A DNA stretch of 8,110 nt from Actinomycetes bacterium (GTDB taxonomy: Bacteria > Actinomycetota > Actinomycetes > Actinomycetales > Microbacteriaceae): NCBI GenBank assembly GCA_023450335.1, contig JAEXHA010000153.1, positions 1-8,110 of the forward strand, read 5' to 3'. Below, piece after piece: positions 1 through 5,702 of the stretch. A model generated the notes under the pieces. It worked only from the letters and a program-made list of their open reading frames with translations. It was not told the DNA's origin and searched no databases. Numbering within the stretch: position 1 is the stretch's first letter; each line of letters starts with the position of its first letter. The position numbers were made by a program, and so were the translations under genes.

Positions 1-2388
1 ACGCAGGACCGCGCGGCGGAGACCGCGGGCGACGGCGAGACAGCGGCATCCACCCCGGGAGAACGGCGTTCGCGGCTGACGCGCACCGCCGCCGCGCCCC
101 CTGAAGATCTCACGCAGGCGGTGATGGGCATCGCTCGCGCCGCCCATTCCGACACCGAGGAGCTGCTTCTCGGCCCGGCGCACCGGTTCGGCGGCGAGAC
201 GTTCGTCGAGACCGCGGTGTTCGCACGCCGCGAGAGCGGCGCACGCGCGCAGGGCGCCCCCGGCTTCGCGAACACACCCGACAGCGATCCTGCGCTGCCC
301 GGCAACCGCGCGTGGGCACGCGACATCCTCGCTCGGGTCGAGACCTCGACCGCCGGCGACGCGGTGCTCGATGCGGCGCGTATCGCCGACGCCCAGGAGC
401 TCGAGCAGGTCATCGGCCGTGTGCGCACCGCGGCCGGCGCCTGGGGGGCACGCCCTGCCGCCGAGCGCAGTGCCGTCCTGGTCGCCGCCGGCCACCTGCT
501 GGCGCAGCGTCGCGCACAGCTGATCGAGGTCGCCGCGTCGGAGACGGGCCTGCCGTTCGCCGACGCCGACACCGAGGCCGGCAGCCTGATCGACGCCGCC
601 GGCTACTACGCTGCGACCGCGCGTGAACTCGACCGCGTCAGCGGCGCCGTGTTCGTGCCCGCGCGGGTCACGGTGGTCGCGCCACCGTGGCAGGGGCCGC
701 TGTCGGTCACCGGTGACGGTGTCTTGGCCGCGCTCGCCGCCGGATCGGGTGTCGTGGTGCGCCCCGCCCCCGCGGCTCGCCGCTGTGCCGCGGTCATCGC
801 CGAGGTGCTGTGGGATGCCGGGGTGCCGCGCGAGCTGCTGGCTTTGGCCGATCTCGGTGACCCAGCCCTCGCGCCGCGTCTGATGACGCACGCCCATGTC
901 GACCGGGTCATCGTCGCCGGGTCTGCCCAGGCGACGGGCCTGCTGCGCACCTGGCGACCCGACATACCGCTGCTGGCCGACATCGCCGGGCCCAGCGCGA
1001 TGATCGTCATGCCCGGCGCCGACCTCGATCGCGCCGCCGCCGACCTCGTGCGCAGCGCATTCGCCCGCGCCGGCCAGCAGCGGGCGCCGGCGTCATTGGC
1101 CATCCTCGTCGGATCGGTGGGCCGCTCGCGCCGCTTCGCCGGGCAGCTGGCCGACGCCACCCGTGCGCTGCGCGTCGGGCCGCCGTCCGATCCGCGCGCC
1201 GACATCGGTCCGGTCGTCGATGCGCCCCGCGGCGGCCTCGCGTGGGCCCTCACGACGCTCGATGAGGGGGAGGAGTGGCTCGTCCAGCCGCGACTGCTCG
1301 ACGCGCCGCCCGAGTACGCCGGGCGGCTGTGGACACCCGGCATCCGCGTCGGGGTCCAGGCGGGATCGCGCCTGCACCGCGAGCAGTTCTCGGGGCCGGT
1401 GCTGGGGGTCCTCTCCGTGCCGTCTCTGACGCACGCGCTCGAGCTGCAGAATGCCGCCCCCGGGCCGAGTGCCGGCATCCACACCTTCGACCCCGGCGAT
1501 CTGGCCCGTTGGCTCGACGGCGTCGCGGCCGGCAACCTGTACGTCAACCGCGACATGACCGGTGCCCTCGTGCAGCGTCAGCCCTTCGGCGGTGGCCGCG
1601 CGACGGCGGGCGTCGGTGCGAAGACGGGTGGGCCCAACCGGCTCATCTCGCTCGGTGCGTGGCGGCCCTCGAGCGGTGGTGCGACCTCGTCGACGCTGCA
1701 CCTGCGGGGACTGGACACACGCATCACGAGCATCATCGAAGCCGCCCAGCCCACCCTGGGCTATGACGCGTTCGAATGGCTGCGGCGCGCGGCGCTGTCG
1801 GACGCCATCGCGTGGGATCGTGAGTTCGGGCAGGTCAAGGACGTCTCGCGCCTGGGTGTCGAACGCAACCTGCTGCGCTACCGGCCGGTGCCGGTCGCCG
1901 TGCGCGCGACCGGCGACGCACAGTGGCAGGCGGTGCTGCGGGTCGTCGTCGCGGCGGTGCGGGCCGGCGCGGTGTTCACCTTGAGCGCCCCGGTGGGACT
2001 GCCCGGGCCGGTGCGTCACGCGCTGGGCGTCCTCGACGTTCCGGTGTTCGTCGAGACCGATGCCGAATGGGTGCAGCGGATGAACGCCCCACCCGAAGCA
2101 GCCACCGTGCACGATGCGACGATGCCGCCCCGGGCCGAGCGGGTGCGGCTGATCGGTGCGCCCGACGCCGTGCGTCGACTGCGTCTGGCCCTGATGAACG
2201 CCGCGGGCGCCGACGGTGCACCCGAACCGGCGACGGACATCCGTCCCGCCGCCGGCCCCGCCGTTCACGCCGACGAGATCACCACGGCGGGACGCCTGGA
2301 GCTGCTTGCCTTCCTGCGCGAGCAGTCGATCAGCATCACCGCCCACCGCTTCGGCGCCTCCGACCCGTGGAGCGAATCGGTCATCTGA
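1..2388 (+). CDS. putA: PutA-type bifunctional proline catabolism protein, 5'-truncated by window; P5C dehydrogenase domain appears catalytically degenerate
   Basis: Partial CDS: the frame is open from base 1 and ends at TGA 2386-2388 (795 codons visible). It starts at a TQDR sequence that in actinobacterial PutA follows the proline dehydrogenase barrel, so that half lies outside. Next come a long linker (codons 5-87), the FANTPDSDPALPGNRAWA junction (from codon 89), and an aldehyde dehydrogenase fold (about codons 120-555) with YVNRDMTGALVQRQPFGG near its end. The last 230 codons are the actinobacterial PutA C-terminal domain (GVERNLLRYRPVPV; ELLAFLREQSISITAHRFG). Family function: proline to P5C (FAD), then P5C to glutamate (NAD). 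Odd: key dehydrogenase residues are replaced. The Cys of the GQxCSA motif is Arg (1081-1083), the Glu of ETGGKN is Asp (979-981), the Asn of PWN is Gln (691-693), and the Lys of the KP motif is Arg (760-762). An ATG or GTG near 121 is internal, not the start. Family assignment is firm; loss of activity is inferred. Confidence 0.88.
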   Translation, partial: TQDRAAETAGDGETAASTPGERRSRLTRTAAAPPEDLTQAVMGIARAAHSDTEELLLGPAHRFGGETFVETAVFARRESGARAQGAPGFANTPDSDPALPGNRAWARDILARVETSTAGDAVLDAARIADAQELEQVIGRVRTAAGAWGARPAAERSAVLVAAGHLLAQRRAQLIEVAASETGLPFADADTEAGSLIDAAGYYAATARELDRVSGAVFVPARVTVVAPPWQGPLSVTGDGVLAALAAGSGVVVRPAPAARRCAAVIAEVLWDAGVPRELLALADLGDPALAPRLMTHAHVDRVIVAGSAQATGLLRTWRPDIPLLADIAGPSAMIVMPGADLDRAAADLVRSAFARAGQQRAPASLAILVGSVGRSRRFAGQLADATRALRVGPPSDPRADIGPVVDAPRGGLAWALTTLDEGEEWLVQPRLLDAPPEYAGRLWTPGIRVGVQAGSRLHREQFSGPVLGVLSVPSLTHALELQNAAPGPSAGIHTFDPGDLARWLDGVAAGNLYVNRDMTGALVQRQPFGGGRATAGVGAKTGGPNRLISLGAWRPSSGGATSSTLHLRGLDTRITSIIEAAQPTLGYDAFEWLRRAALSDAIAWDREFGQVKDVSRLGVERNLLRYRPVPVAVRATGDAQWQAVLRVVVAAVRAGAVFTLSAPVGLPGPVRHALGVLDVPVFVETDAEWVQRMNAPPEAATVHDATMPPRAERVRLIGAPDAVRRLRLALMNAAGADGAPEPATDIRPAAGPAVHADEITTAGRLELLAFLREQSISITAHRFGASDPWSESVI

Positions 2389-2399
2389 CCCCGGCGCGC

Positions 2400-2413
2400 G
2401 CCGTGAACACGGC
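2400..2413. repeat. Inverted repeat GCCGTG-AA-CACGGC downstream of putA, overlapping the putative -35 of the next gene
   Basis: Two perfect 6-bp arms flank a 2-bp centre, 12 bases after the putA stop codon. It is flanked by two further self-complementary 12-mers, CGGCGCGCGCCG (2392-2403) and CGGCCGCGGCCG (2410-2421). As RNA the central repeat folds as a 5-bp stem with loop GAAC, with no T-tract after it, so it could be a weak putA terminator. As DNA it covers the TGAACA hexamer proposed as the -35 of the alditol oxidase gene, so it could equally be an operator. GC-rich DNA gives such palindromes by chance, so confidence is modest. Confidence 0.35.
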
Positions 2414-2432
2414 CGCGGCCGGACGACAGAAT
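2404..2432 (+). promoter_or_regulatory. Candidate sigma70-like promoter for the alditol oxidase gene
   Basis: TGAACA (2404-2409) and CAGAAT (2427-2432) each match 4 of 6 bases of the -35 and -10 consensus and are separated by exactly 17 bp. Transcription would begin near 2439. That leaves a leader of about 40 nt before ATG 2481 but would put the GGAGGT at 2433-2438 outside the transcript. The -10 and its flank (CAGAATGGA) recur upstream of the arginine operon at 4744-4752. Confidence 0.4.
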
Positions 2433-2438
2433 GGAGGT
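2433..2438 (+). promoter_or_regulatory. Perfect Shine-Dalgarno GGAGGT, 6 nt before an in-frame GTG (2445)
   Basis: GGAGGT followed by a 6-nt spacer and an in-frame GTG at 2445-2447 would extend the alditol oxidase by 12 residues. It competes with ATG 2481, which lacks a good ribosome binding site but matches the family N-terminus. If the promoter at 2404-2432 is real, this site is not transcribed from it and would work only on read-through from putA or another upstream promoter. Confidence 0.35.
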
Positions 2439-2480
2439 GCGCGGGTGCGACCGGCGCCGACGCAGAGAGCGAGCAACCGC

Positions 2481-3722
2481 ATGTCCCACACGGCACGCAA
2501 CTGGGCGGGCAACACCGCCTACCGCGCGACGCGGCTCGTCGCCCCTGCATCCCTCGACGAGCTCGCCGGCATCGTCACTTCGTCGCCGCGGGTGCGGGTG
2601 CTCGGCAGCCGGCACTCGTTCAACGACATCGCCGACACCGACGGCGTGCACGTCAGCCTCGCGCAGCTGCCGGGCGACCCCGAGCTCGACACCGACCGCG
2701 GGGTCGTGCGCGTCCCCGGCGGCATCCGTTACGGCGACCTGGCGCCGTGGCTGCATGCGCGCGGCCGAGCGCTGTCGAACCTCGCCTCGCTGCCGCACAT
2801 CTCGGTCGCCGGCGCGGTCGCGACCGGCACCCACGGCTCAGGTGAGCGCATCGGGTCGCTCGCCACCCAGGTGGCGGCCCTCGAACTGCTCACCGCCGAC
2901 GGGCACATCCGCCGCCTGGCCCGCGGTGACGCCGACTTCGACGGCGCGGTCGTCGGCCTCGGCGCGCTGGGCGTCGTCACGGCGCTCGAGCTCGACATCC
3001 AGCCGACGTACGACATCGCACAGACCGTCTTCGAGCACGCCCGGTGGGACGCCGTGCTCGAGGGCTTCGACGCTCTCCAATCCGGTGGCGACAGCGTGAG
3101 CCTGTTCACCACGTGGCGCGATGCCGACCGCATCGACCAGATCTGGGTGAAGACCCGTGGCACGACGCCCGATCTGCGCGCGTTCGGGGCGACCCCGGCT
3201 GCCGGCCCCCGGCATCCTCTGCCCGGCATCTCACCCGAGCCGTGCACGACGCAACTCGGGGAGCGCGGGCCGTGGTTCGACCGGCTGCCCCACTTCCGCC
3301 TCGCGTTCACGCCGTCGGCGGGTGACGAGCTGCAGAGCGAGTACCTCGTGCCGCGTCGCGATGCGATCGGAGCGATCAAGGCGCTGCGGGCGATGGCGCC
3401 GCGCATCGCGCCGGAGCTGTTGGTGTGCGAGGTGCGCACGATCGCCGCCGACCGCCTCTGGCTCAGCGCCGCGTACAACACCGACGTGGTCGGTCTGCAT
3501 TTCACGTGGCGTCCCGATGTGCCGGCCGTGACCGCGCTGCTGCCCGAGATCGAACGCGCACTGCCGGCATCGGCGAGGCCGCACTGGGGCAAGCTGTTCA
3601 CCCTCGACGGTGCGGCCGTGGCGGCGCGCTATGACCGCTGGGACGACTTCGTCGGCCTGCGCCGCCGACTCGACCCCGAGGGCCGATTCGGCAATGATTT
3701 CCTGTCGCGGCTGGGGGCGTGA
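2481..3722 (+). CDS. aldO: FAD-dependent alditol (xylitol/sorbitol) oxidase-like flavoprotein
   Basis: 413 residues, close to the roughly 418 of Streptomyces alditol oxidase AldO. Enzymes of this vanillyl-alcohol-oxidase group oxidise the terminal carbon of alditols and pass electrons to O2, giving H2O2; they are cytosolic. The N-terminal half is the FAD-binding domain. GSRHSFND contains His45, matching the His that binds FAD covalently in AldO, and SLPHISVAGAVATGTHGSG follows. The C-terminal half is the lactone/alditol oxidase cap. Residues matching the AldO active site are present: Ser103 (ASLPH), Glu317 and Arg319 (CEVRT), the His of LHFTW, and Lys371 (PHWGKLFT). ATG 2481 gives the family start (NWAGN soon after Met); GTG 2445 has the better Shine-Dalgarno and would add 12 residues. 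The gene lies 92 bp after putA on the same strand and probably has its own promoter. Polyol substrate is inferred from family; a sugar-lactone oxidase is the main alternative. Confidence 0.88.
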   Translation: MSHTARNWAGNTAYRATRLVAPASLDELAGIVTSSPRVRVLGSRHSFNDIADTDGVHVSLAQLPGDPELDTDRGVVRVPGGIRYGDLAPWLHARGRALSNLASLPHISVAGAVATGTHGSGERIGSLATQVAALELLTADGHIRRLARGDADFDGAVVGLGALGVVTALELDIQPTYDIAQTVFEHARWDAVLEGFDALQSGGDSVSLFTTWRDADRIDQIWVKTRGTTPDLRAFGATPAAGPRHPLPGISPEPCTTQLGERGPWFDRLPHFRLAFTPSAGDELQSEYLVPRRDAIGAIKALRAMAPRIAPELLVCEVRTIAADRLWLSAAYNTDVVGLHFTWRPDVPAVTALLPEIERALPASARPHWGKLFTLDGAAVAARYDRWDDFVGLRRRLDPEGRFGNDFLSRLGA

Positions 3723-3914
3723 AGCCGTCGGTTTCTGCACTCAGGCCAGTATCCGAACCGCGAAAGAGAAACAACTTATCTTTCTGGTGCACCACTCGCA
3801 CCCAGGCCACTATGTCTCTGGGGGCGCAACTGGGGAGGCGTCCAGAGAGCCCGTTCCAGCCGACGGCCGCTCACGACACACCGGGGGGAGTGTCGCTCCG
3901 GGGTTGAGGGAGAA
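3723..3914. other. Convergent intergenic region with locally low GC, no gene seen
   Basis: 192 bp between the stops of the alditol oxidase and the TetR gene. Short open frames cross it but lack ribosome binding sites or coding character. Bases 3755-3790 are unusually AT-rich for this genome and contain a 6-bp inverted repeat, GAAAGA (3762-3767) with TCTTTC (3779-3784), 11-nt loop. A stronger GC hairpin lies at 3874-3895. I see no tRNA, small-RNA signature or mobile-element end. Confidence 0.5.
3874..3895. terminator. Candidate bidirectional terminator hairpin between convergent genes
   Basis: CGACAC (3874-3879) pairs perfectly with GTGTCG (3890-3895) around a 10-nt G-rich loop that can add two more C:G pairs after one A:A mismatch. 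It lies 20 bp beyond the end of the minus-strand TetR gene and 151 bp past the plus-strand alditol oxidase, so it fits the TetR transcript best. No T-tract follows on either strand, which is common in high-GC actinobacteria but lowers certainty. Confidence 0.4.
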
Positions 3915-4661
3915 TCAGCCTTCAGCCCCGGGGGCCTGGTCGGTCGCCGCCGCGGGCTCGATGGGCGTCATGAACTCGTTCACCAGCGCCCTCACGCCCA
4001 GCGCGAACAGCGTCCACTGGCCGCTCGGCGCCTCGTCGGCCTCCTCGAACGTGTACGTGGGGTGGGCGATGCCCTCGACCGCACGCACCGCGAAACCCTC
4101 ACCCATGGCCGCCATGGCCTCGGTGAAGTCCACCAGTGTGAGCCCCGACTTCATGCGCAGGCCGTACGCCTCCATGAGGTAGCCGTAGAACTCCGCGAAC
4201 GCGGCGATCGACTCGTGATGACGGGCGCGACTGGCCTCTCTGAGTTCGGGCCACGTGTCGGCGGTGGTGCGCAGTGCCAGCGACACCAGGAACTGCTGCG
4301 CGTCGCGGGCGTCGTCGGGATCGTCCTGGTCGAGCGCCGCCGTGCGCACGTGGGCCAGCGCCGCGGCGCGGATCACGTCATCGCCGGGCGCACCCGCGTC
4401 GATCAGCTCACGCACCGCATCGCGCGCATAGTCGGCCGGGCCGCTCAGCCGCAGCCGGACCATCGCCACGGCCAGGTCGCGCTGGTAGTCGGTCTGGTCG
4501 GCCCAGAGCCGGTACGCGGCGCCCGTGGTCAGCCCGGCGCGACGCAGCACGTCCTGCAATCGGATGTGCTGCACCCCCGCGCTCACGCCACGCTCCAGCA
4601 GCATCTGCACGCCGACGCGCAGCAACAGCGTGCGGGTCTCTTCTCCCGTTCGTCGCGCCAT
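3915..4661 (-). CDS. TetR/AcrR-family transcriptional regulator, likely controls the divergent arginine catabolism operon
   Basis: 248 residues, somewhat longer than the usual 190-220 for TetR proteins. The N-terminus (MARRTGEETRTLLLRVG) is the usual first helix. A helix-turn-helix spans about residues 35-53 (LQDVLRRAGLTTGAAYRLW), followed by a WADQTDYQRDLA segment in place of the common FxxKExL, so it belongs to a divergent actinobacterial subgroup. The remaining 190 or so residues are an all-helical ligand-binding and dimer domain with no recognisable ligand signature. ATG at 4661-4659 is chosen because AGAGGGA lies about 8 nt upstream on the minus strand. The frame stays open upstream into the antisense of the next gene, but that extension lacks any TetR similarity. 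It is divergent from the ddaH-rocD operon, with a 16-bp inverted repeat in between. Autoregulation and control of that operon are inferred; the effector could be arginine, ornithine or a related metabolite. Confidence 0.85.
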   Translation of the reverse strand: MARRTGEETRTLLLRVGVQMLLERGVSAGVQHIRLQDVLRRAGLTTGAAYRLWADQTDYQRDLAVAMVRLRLSGPADYARDAVRELIDAGAPGDDVIRAAALAHVRTAALDQDDPDDARDAQQFLVSLALRTTADTWPELREASRARHHESIAAFAEFYGYLMEAYGLRMKSGLTLVDFTEAMAAMGEGFAVRAVEGIAHPTYTFEEADEAPSGQWTLFALGVRALVNEFMTPIEPAAATDQAPGAEG

Positions 4662-4681
4662 GGTGTCCGTCCCTCTCCCCA

Positions 4682-4697
4682 GAGAATAAATCTTCTC
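4682..4697. promoter_or_regulatory. AT-rich inverted repeat, candidate TetR operator in the divergent promoter region
   Basis: GAGAA (4682-4686), six bases TAAATC, then TTCTC (4693-4697): perfect 5-bp arms in a 16-bp element of a size typical for TetR-family operators. It lies 20 bp upstream of the TetR start codon and about 50 bp upstream of the candidate -10 of the ddaH gene. It is embedded in the most AT-rich stretch of the intergenic region, where the TetR promoter should also lie. Binding is inferred from position and symmetry only. Confidence 0.45.
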
Positions 4698-4743
4698 ACT
4701 TTCACGCCGGGCGTGCGCCAGGGGGTGGTGCGGGCGCGTCTGG

Positions 4744-4749
4744 CAGAAT
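4744..4749 (+). promoter_or_regulatory. Candidate -10 element CAGAAT for the ddaH-rocD operon
   Basis: CAGAAT matches 4 of 6 consensus -10 bases, and its flank (CAGAATGGA) is identical to the -10 candidate upstream of the alditol oxidase gene. No convincing -35 is seen 16-18 bp upstream (GGGGGT-like), which would fit a promoter needing an activator or an actinobacterial promoter with a weak -35. A start near 4756 would give a leader of about 77 nt. Confidence 0.35.
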
Positions 4750-4822
4750 GGATGCCGGCGTGCCCGAGTCGATGGCTTCCACAGCCCCGCCGGGCCTGAG
4801 GACAGCGTCCGCCATCCCTCGT

Positions 4823-4828
4823 GAGGAG
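4823..4828 (+). promoter_or_regulatory. Ribosome binding site of the ddaH-like gene
   Basis: GAGGAG followed by CGAT and ATG at 4833. It decides the start: the GTG at 4821 in the same frame overlaps this site and has no Shine-Dalgarno of its own. Confidence 0.7.
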
Positions 4829-4832
4829 CGAT

Positions 4833-5702
4833 ATGTCGACGCAGACCCTGCCGCAGTCCCAGACCCCCCGCATTCAGCAGCACCGCCGCTATCTGATGTG
4901 CCGGCCCGAACATTTCACGGTGAGCTACCGCATCAACCCCTGGATGGAGCCGACCCGTCCCACCGACACCGCCCGGGCGGTCGCGCAATGGCAGACGCTG
5001 TACGACACCTACGTGGCGCTGGGCCACGAGGTCGAGCTGATCGACCCGGTGCCGGGCCTGCCCGACATGGTCTACACCGCCAACGGGGGGTTCATCATCG
5101 ACGGGCGCGCCCTGGGCGTGAAGTTCCGCGTGCCCGAGCGACGGGGTGAGGAGCGGCCGTTCATGGACTGGTTCGCCGCGCACGGCTTCGACGTGGTCGA
5201 GCCGGGCGAAGTGCAGGAGGGGGAGGGTGACTTCCTGCTGGTCGGCGATGTCATCCTCGCCGGCACCGGGTTCCGCTCCGTCGGCGACAGCCACCGTGAG
5301 ATCGCCGAGGTGTTCGGCCGCGAGGTGGTCACCCTGCGGCTGATCGACCCCCGGTTCTACCATCTCGACACGGCCATCGCCGTGCTCGACCCGGTCGAAG
5401 GGCCCGGCGGCGTCGAGAAGGCGAACATCGCCTACCTGCCGTCGGCGTTCGACGAGGCCTCGCAGCAGATCCTGGCCGAACGCTACCCCGATGCGATCTT
5501 GGTGGCGGATGCCGATGGTGCGGTGTTCGGGCTCAATGCGGCCAGCGACGGGCGTCACGTCTTCATCTCGCCGCGCGCCTCCGGCTTCGACGCGCAGCTG
5601 CGCGAGCGCGGCTACACCCCCGTGCCCGTCGACCTTTCCGAGCTGCTGCTCGGCGGCGGCGGGATCAAATGCTGCACGCTCGAACTGAGAGGAACGCGAT
5701 GA
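4833..5702 (+). CDS. ddaH: Arginine-modifying hydrolase of the DDAH/amidinotransferase fold (annotated-type dimethylargininase; arginine dihydrolase ArgZ/AgrE-like)
   Basis: 289 residues, a single guanidino-group-modifying domain acting in the cytosol. MCRPEHFTVSYRINPWM (residues 22-38) is the family opening. PDMVYTAN ends in Asn84, EGEGD spans 129-133, FYHLDT holds the catalytic His177, and GGGGIKCCTLE near the end holds the nucleophile, probably Cys280. Dimethylargininases release citrulline from methylated arginine, and actinobacterial homologues usually carry that name. However, the INPWM and TAN motifs match cyanobacterial arginine dihydrolase (ArgZ/AgrE, which turns arginine into ornithine, CO2 and two ammonia). 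In DDAH the TAN position is an acidic ED pair, and the Asn is needed for dihydrolase activity. The stop overlaps the rocD start (ATGA, 5699-5702), so the two are translated together, and ornithine is the RocD substrate. Fold and catalytic triad are secure; dihydrolase activity is inferred. Confidence 0.87.
   Translation: MSTQTLPQSQTPRIQQHRRYLMCRPEHFTVSYRINPWMEPTRPTDTARAVAQWQTLYDTYVALGHEVELIDPVPGLPDMVYTANGGFIIDGRALGVKFRVPERRGEERPFMDWFAAHGFDVVEPGEVQEGEGDFLLVGDVILAGTGFRSVGDSHREIAEVFGREVVTLRLIDPRFYHLDTAIAVLDPVEGPGGVEKANIAYLPSAFDEASQQILAERYPDAILVADADGAVFGLNAASDGRHVFISPRASGFDAQLRERGYTPVPVDLSELLLGGGGIKCCTLELRGTR

Noticed and set aside
121..126. GTG/ATG pair at 121-126 as the start of the putA-like gene
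   Set aside because: The same frame is open to base 1 and encodes TQDR, a known PutA junction, with no ribosome binding site before 121. The gene starts outside the window.
1923..2480. Upstream extension of the alditol oxidase frame over the 3' end of putA
   Set aside because: The extra residues are Arg/Ala-rich with no family similarity and overlap a well-supported gene. Homology begins at ATG 2481.
1093..2550. 485-codon open frame on the minus strand antisense to putA
   Set aside because: Composition is Arg/Gly/His-rich with no recognisable domain. It is mirrored from the high-GC third positions of the sense gene, and the PutA signatures lie on the other strand.
3723..3914. tRNA, small RNA or attachment site in the convergent gap
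   Set aside because: No cloverleaf, CCA end, direct repeats or recombinase gene nearby; only modest hairpins are visible.
4752..4799. Small upstream open frame (ATG 4752) in the ddaH leader
   Set aside because: Ends after 15 codons, no ribosome binding site, and directly follows the candidate -10, so it would lie before the transcription start.
4662..4832. Riboswitch or attenuator in the ddaH leader
   Set aside because: No conserved riboswitch core or terminator/antiterminator pair is apparent in the roughly 77-nt leader.
4662..5558. Upstream extension of the TetR frame through the divergent region and antisense of ddaH
   Set aside because: The TetR DNA-binding domain normally begins within a few residues of Met at 4661, which has a ribosome binding site. 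The extension is antisense to a recognised enzyme.
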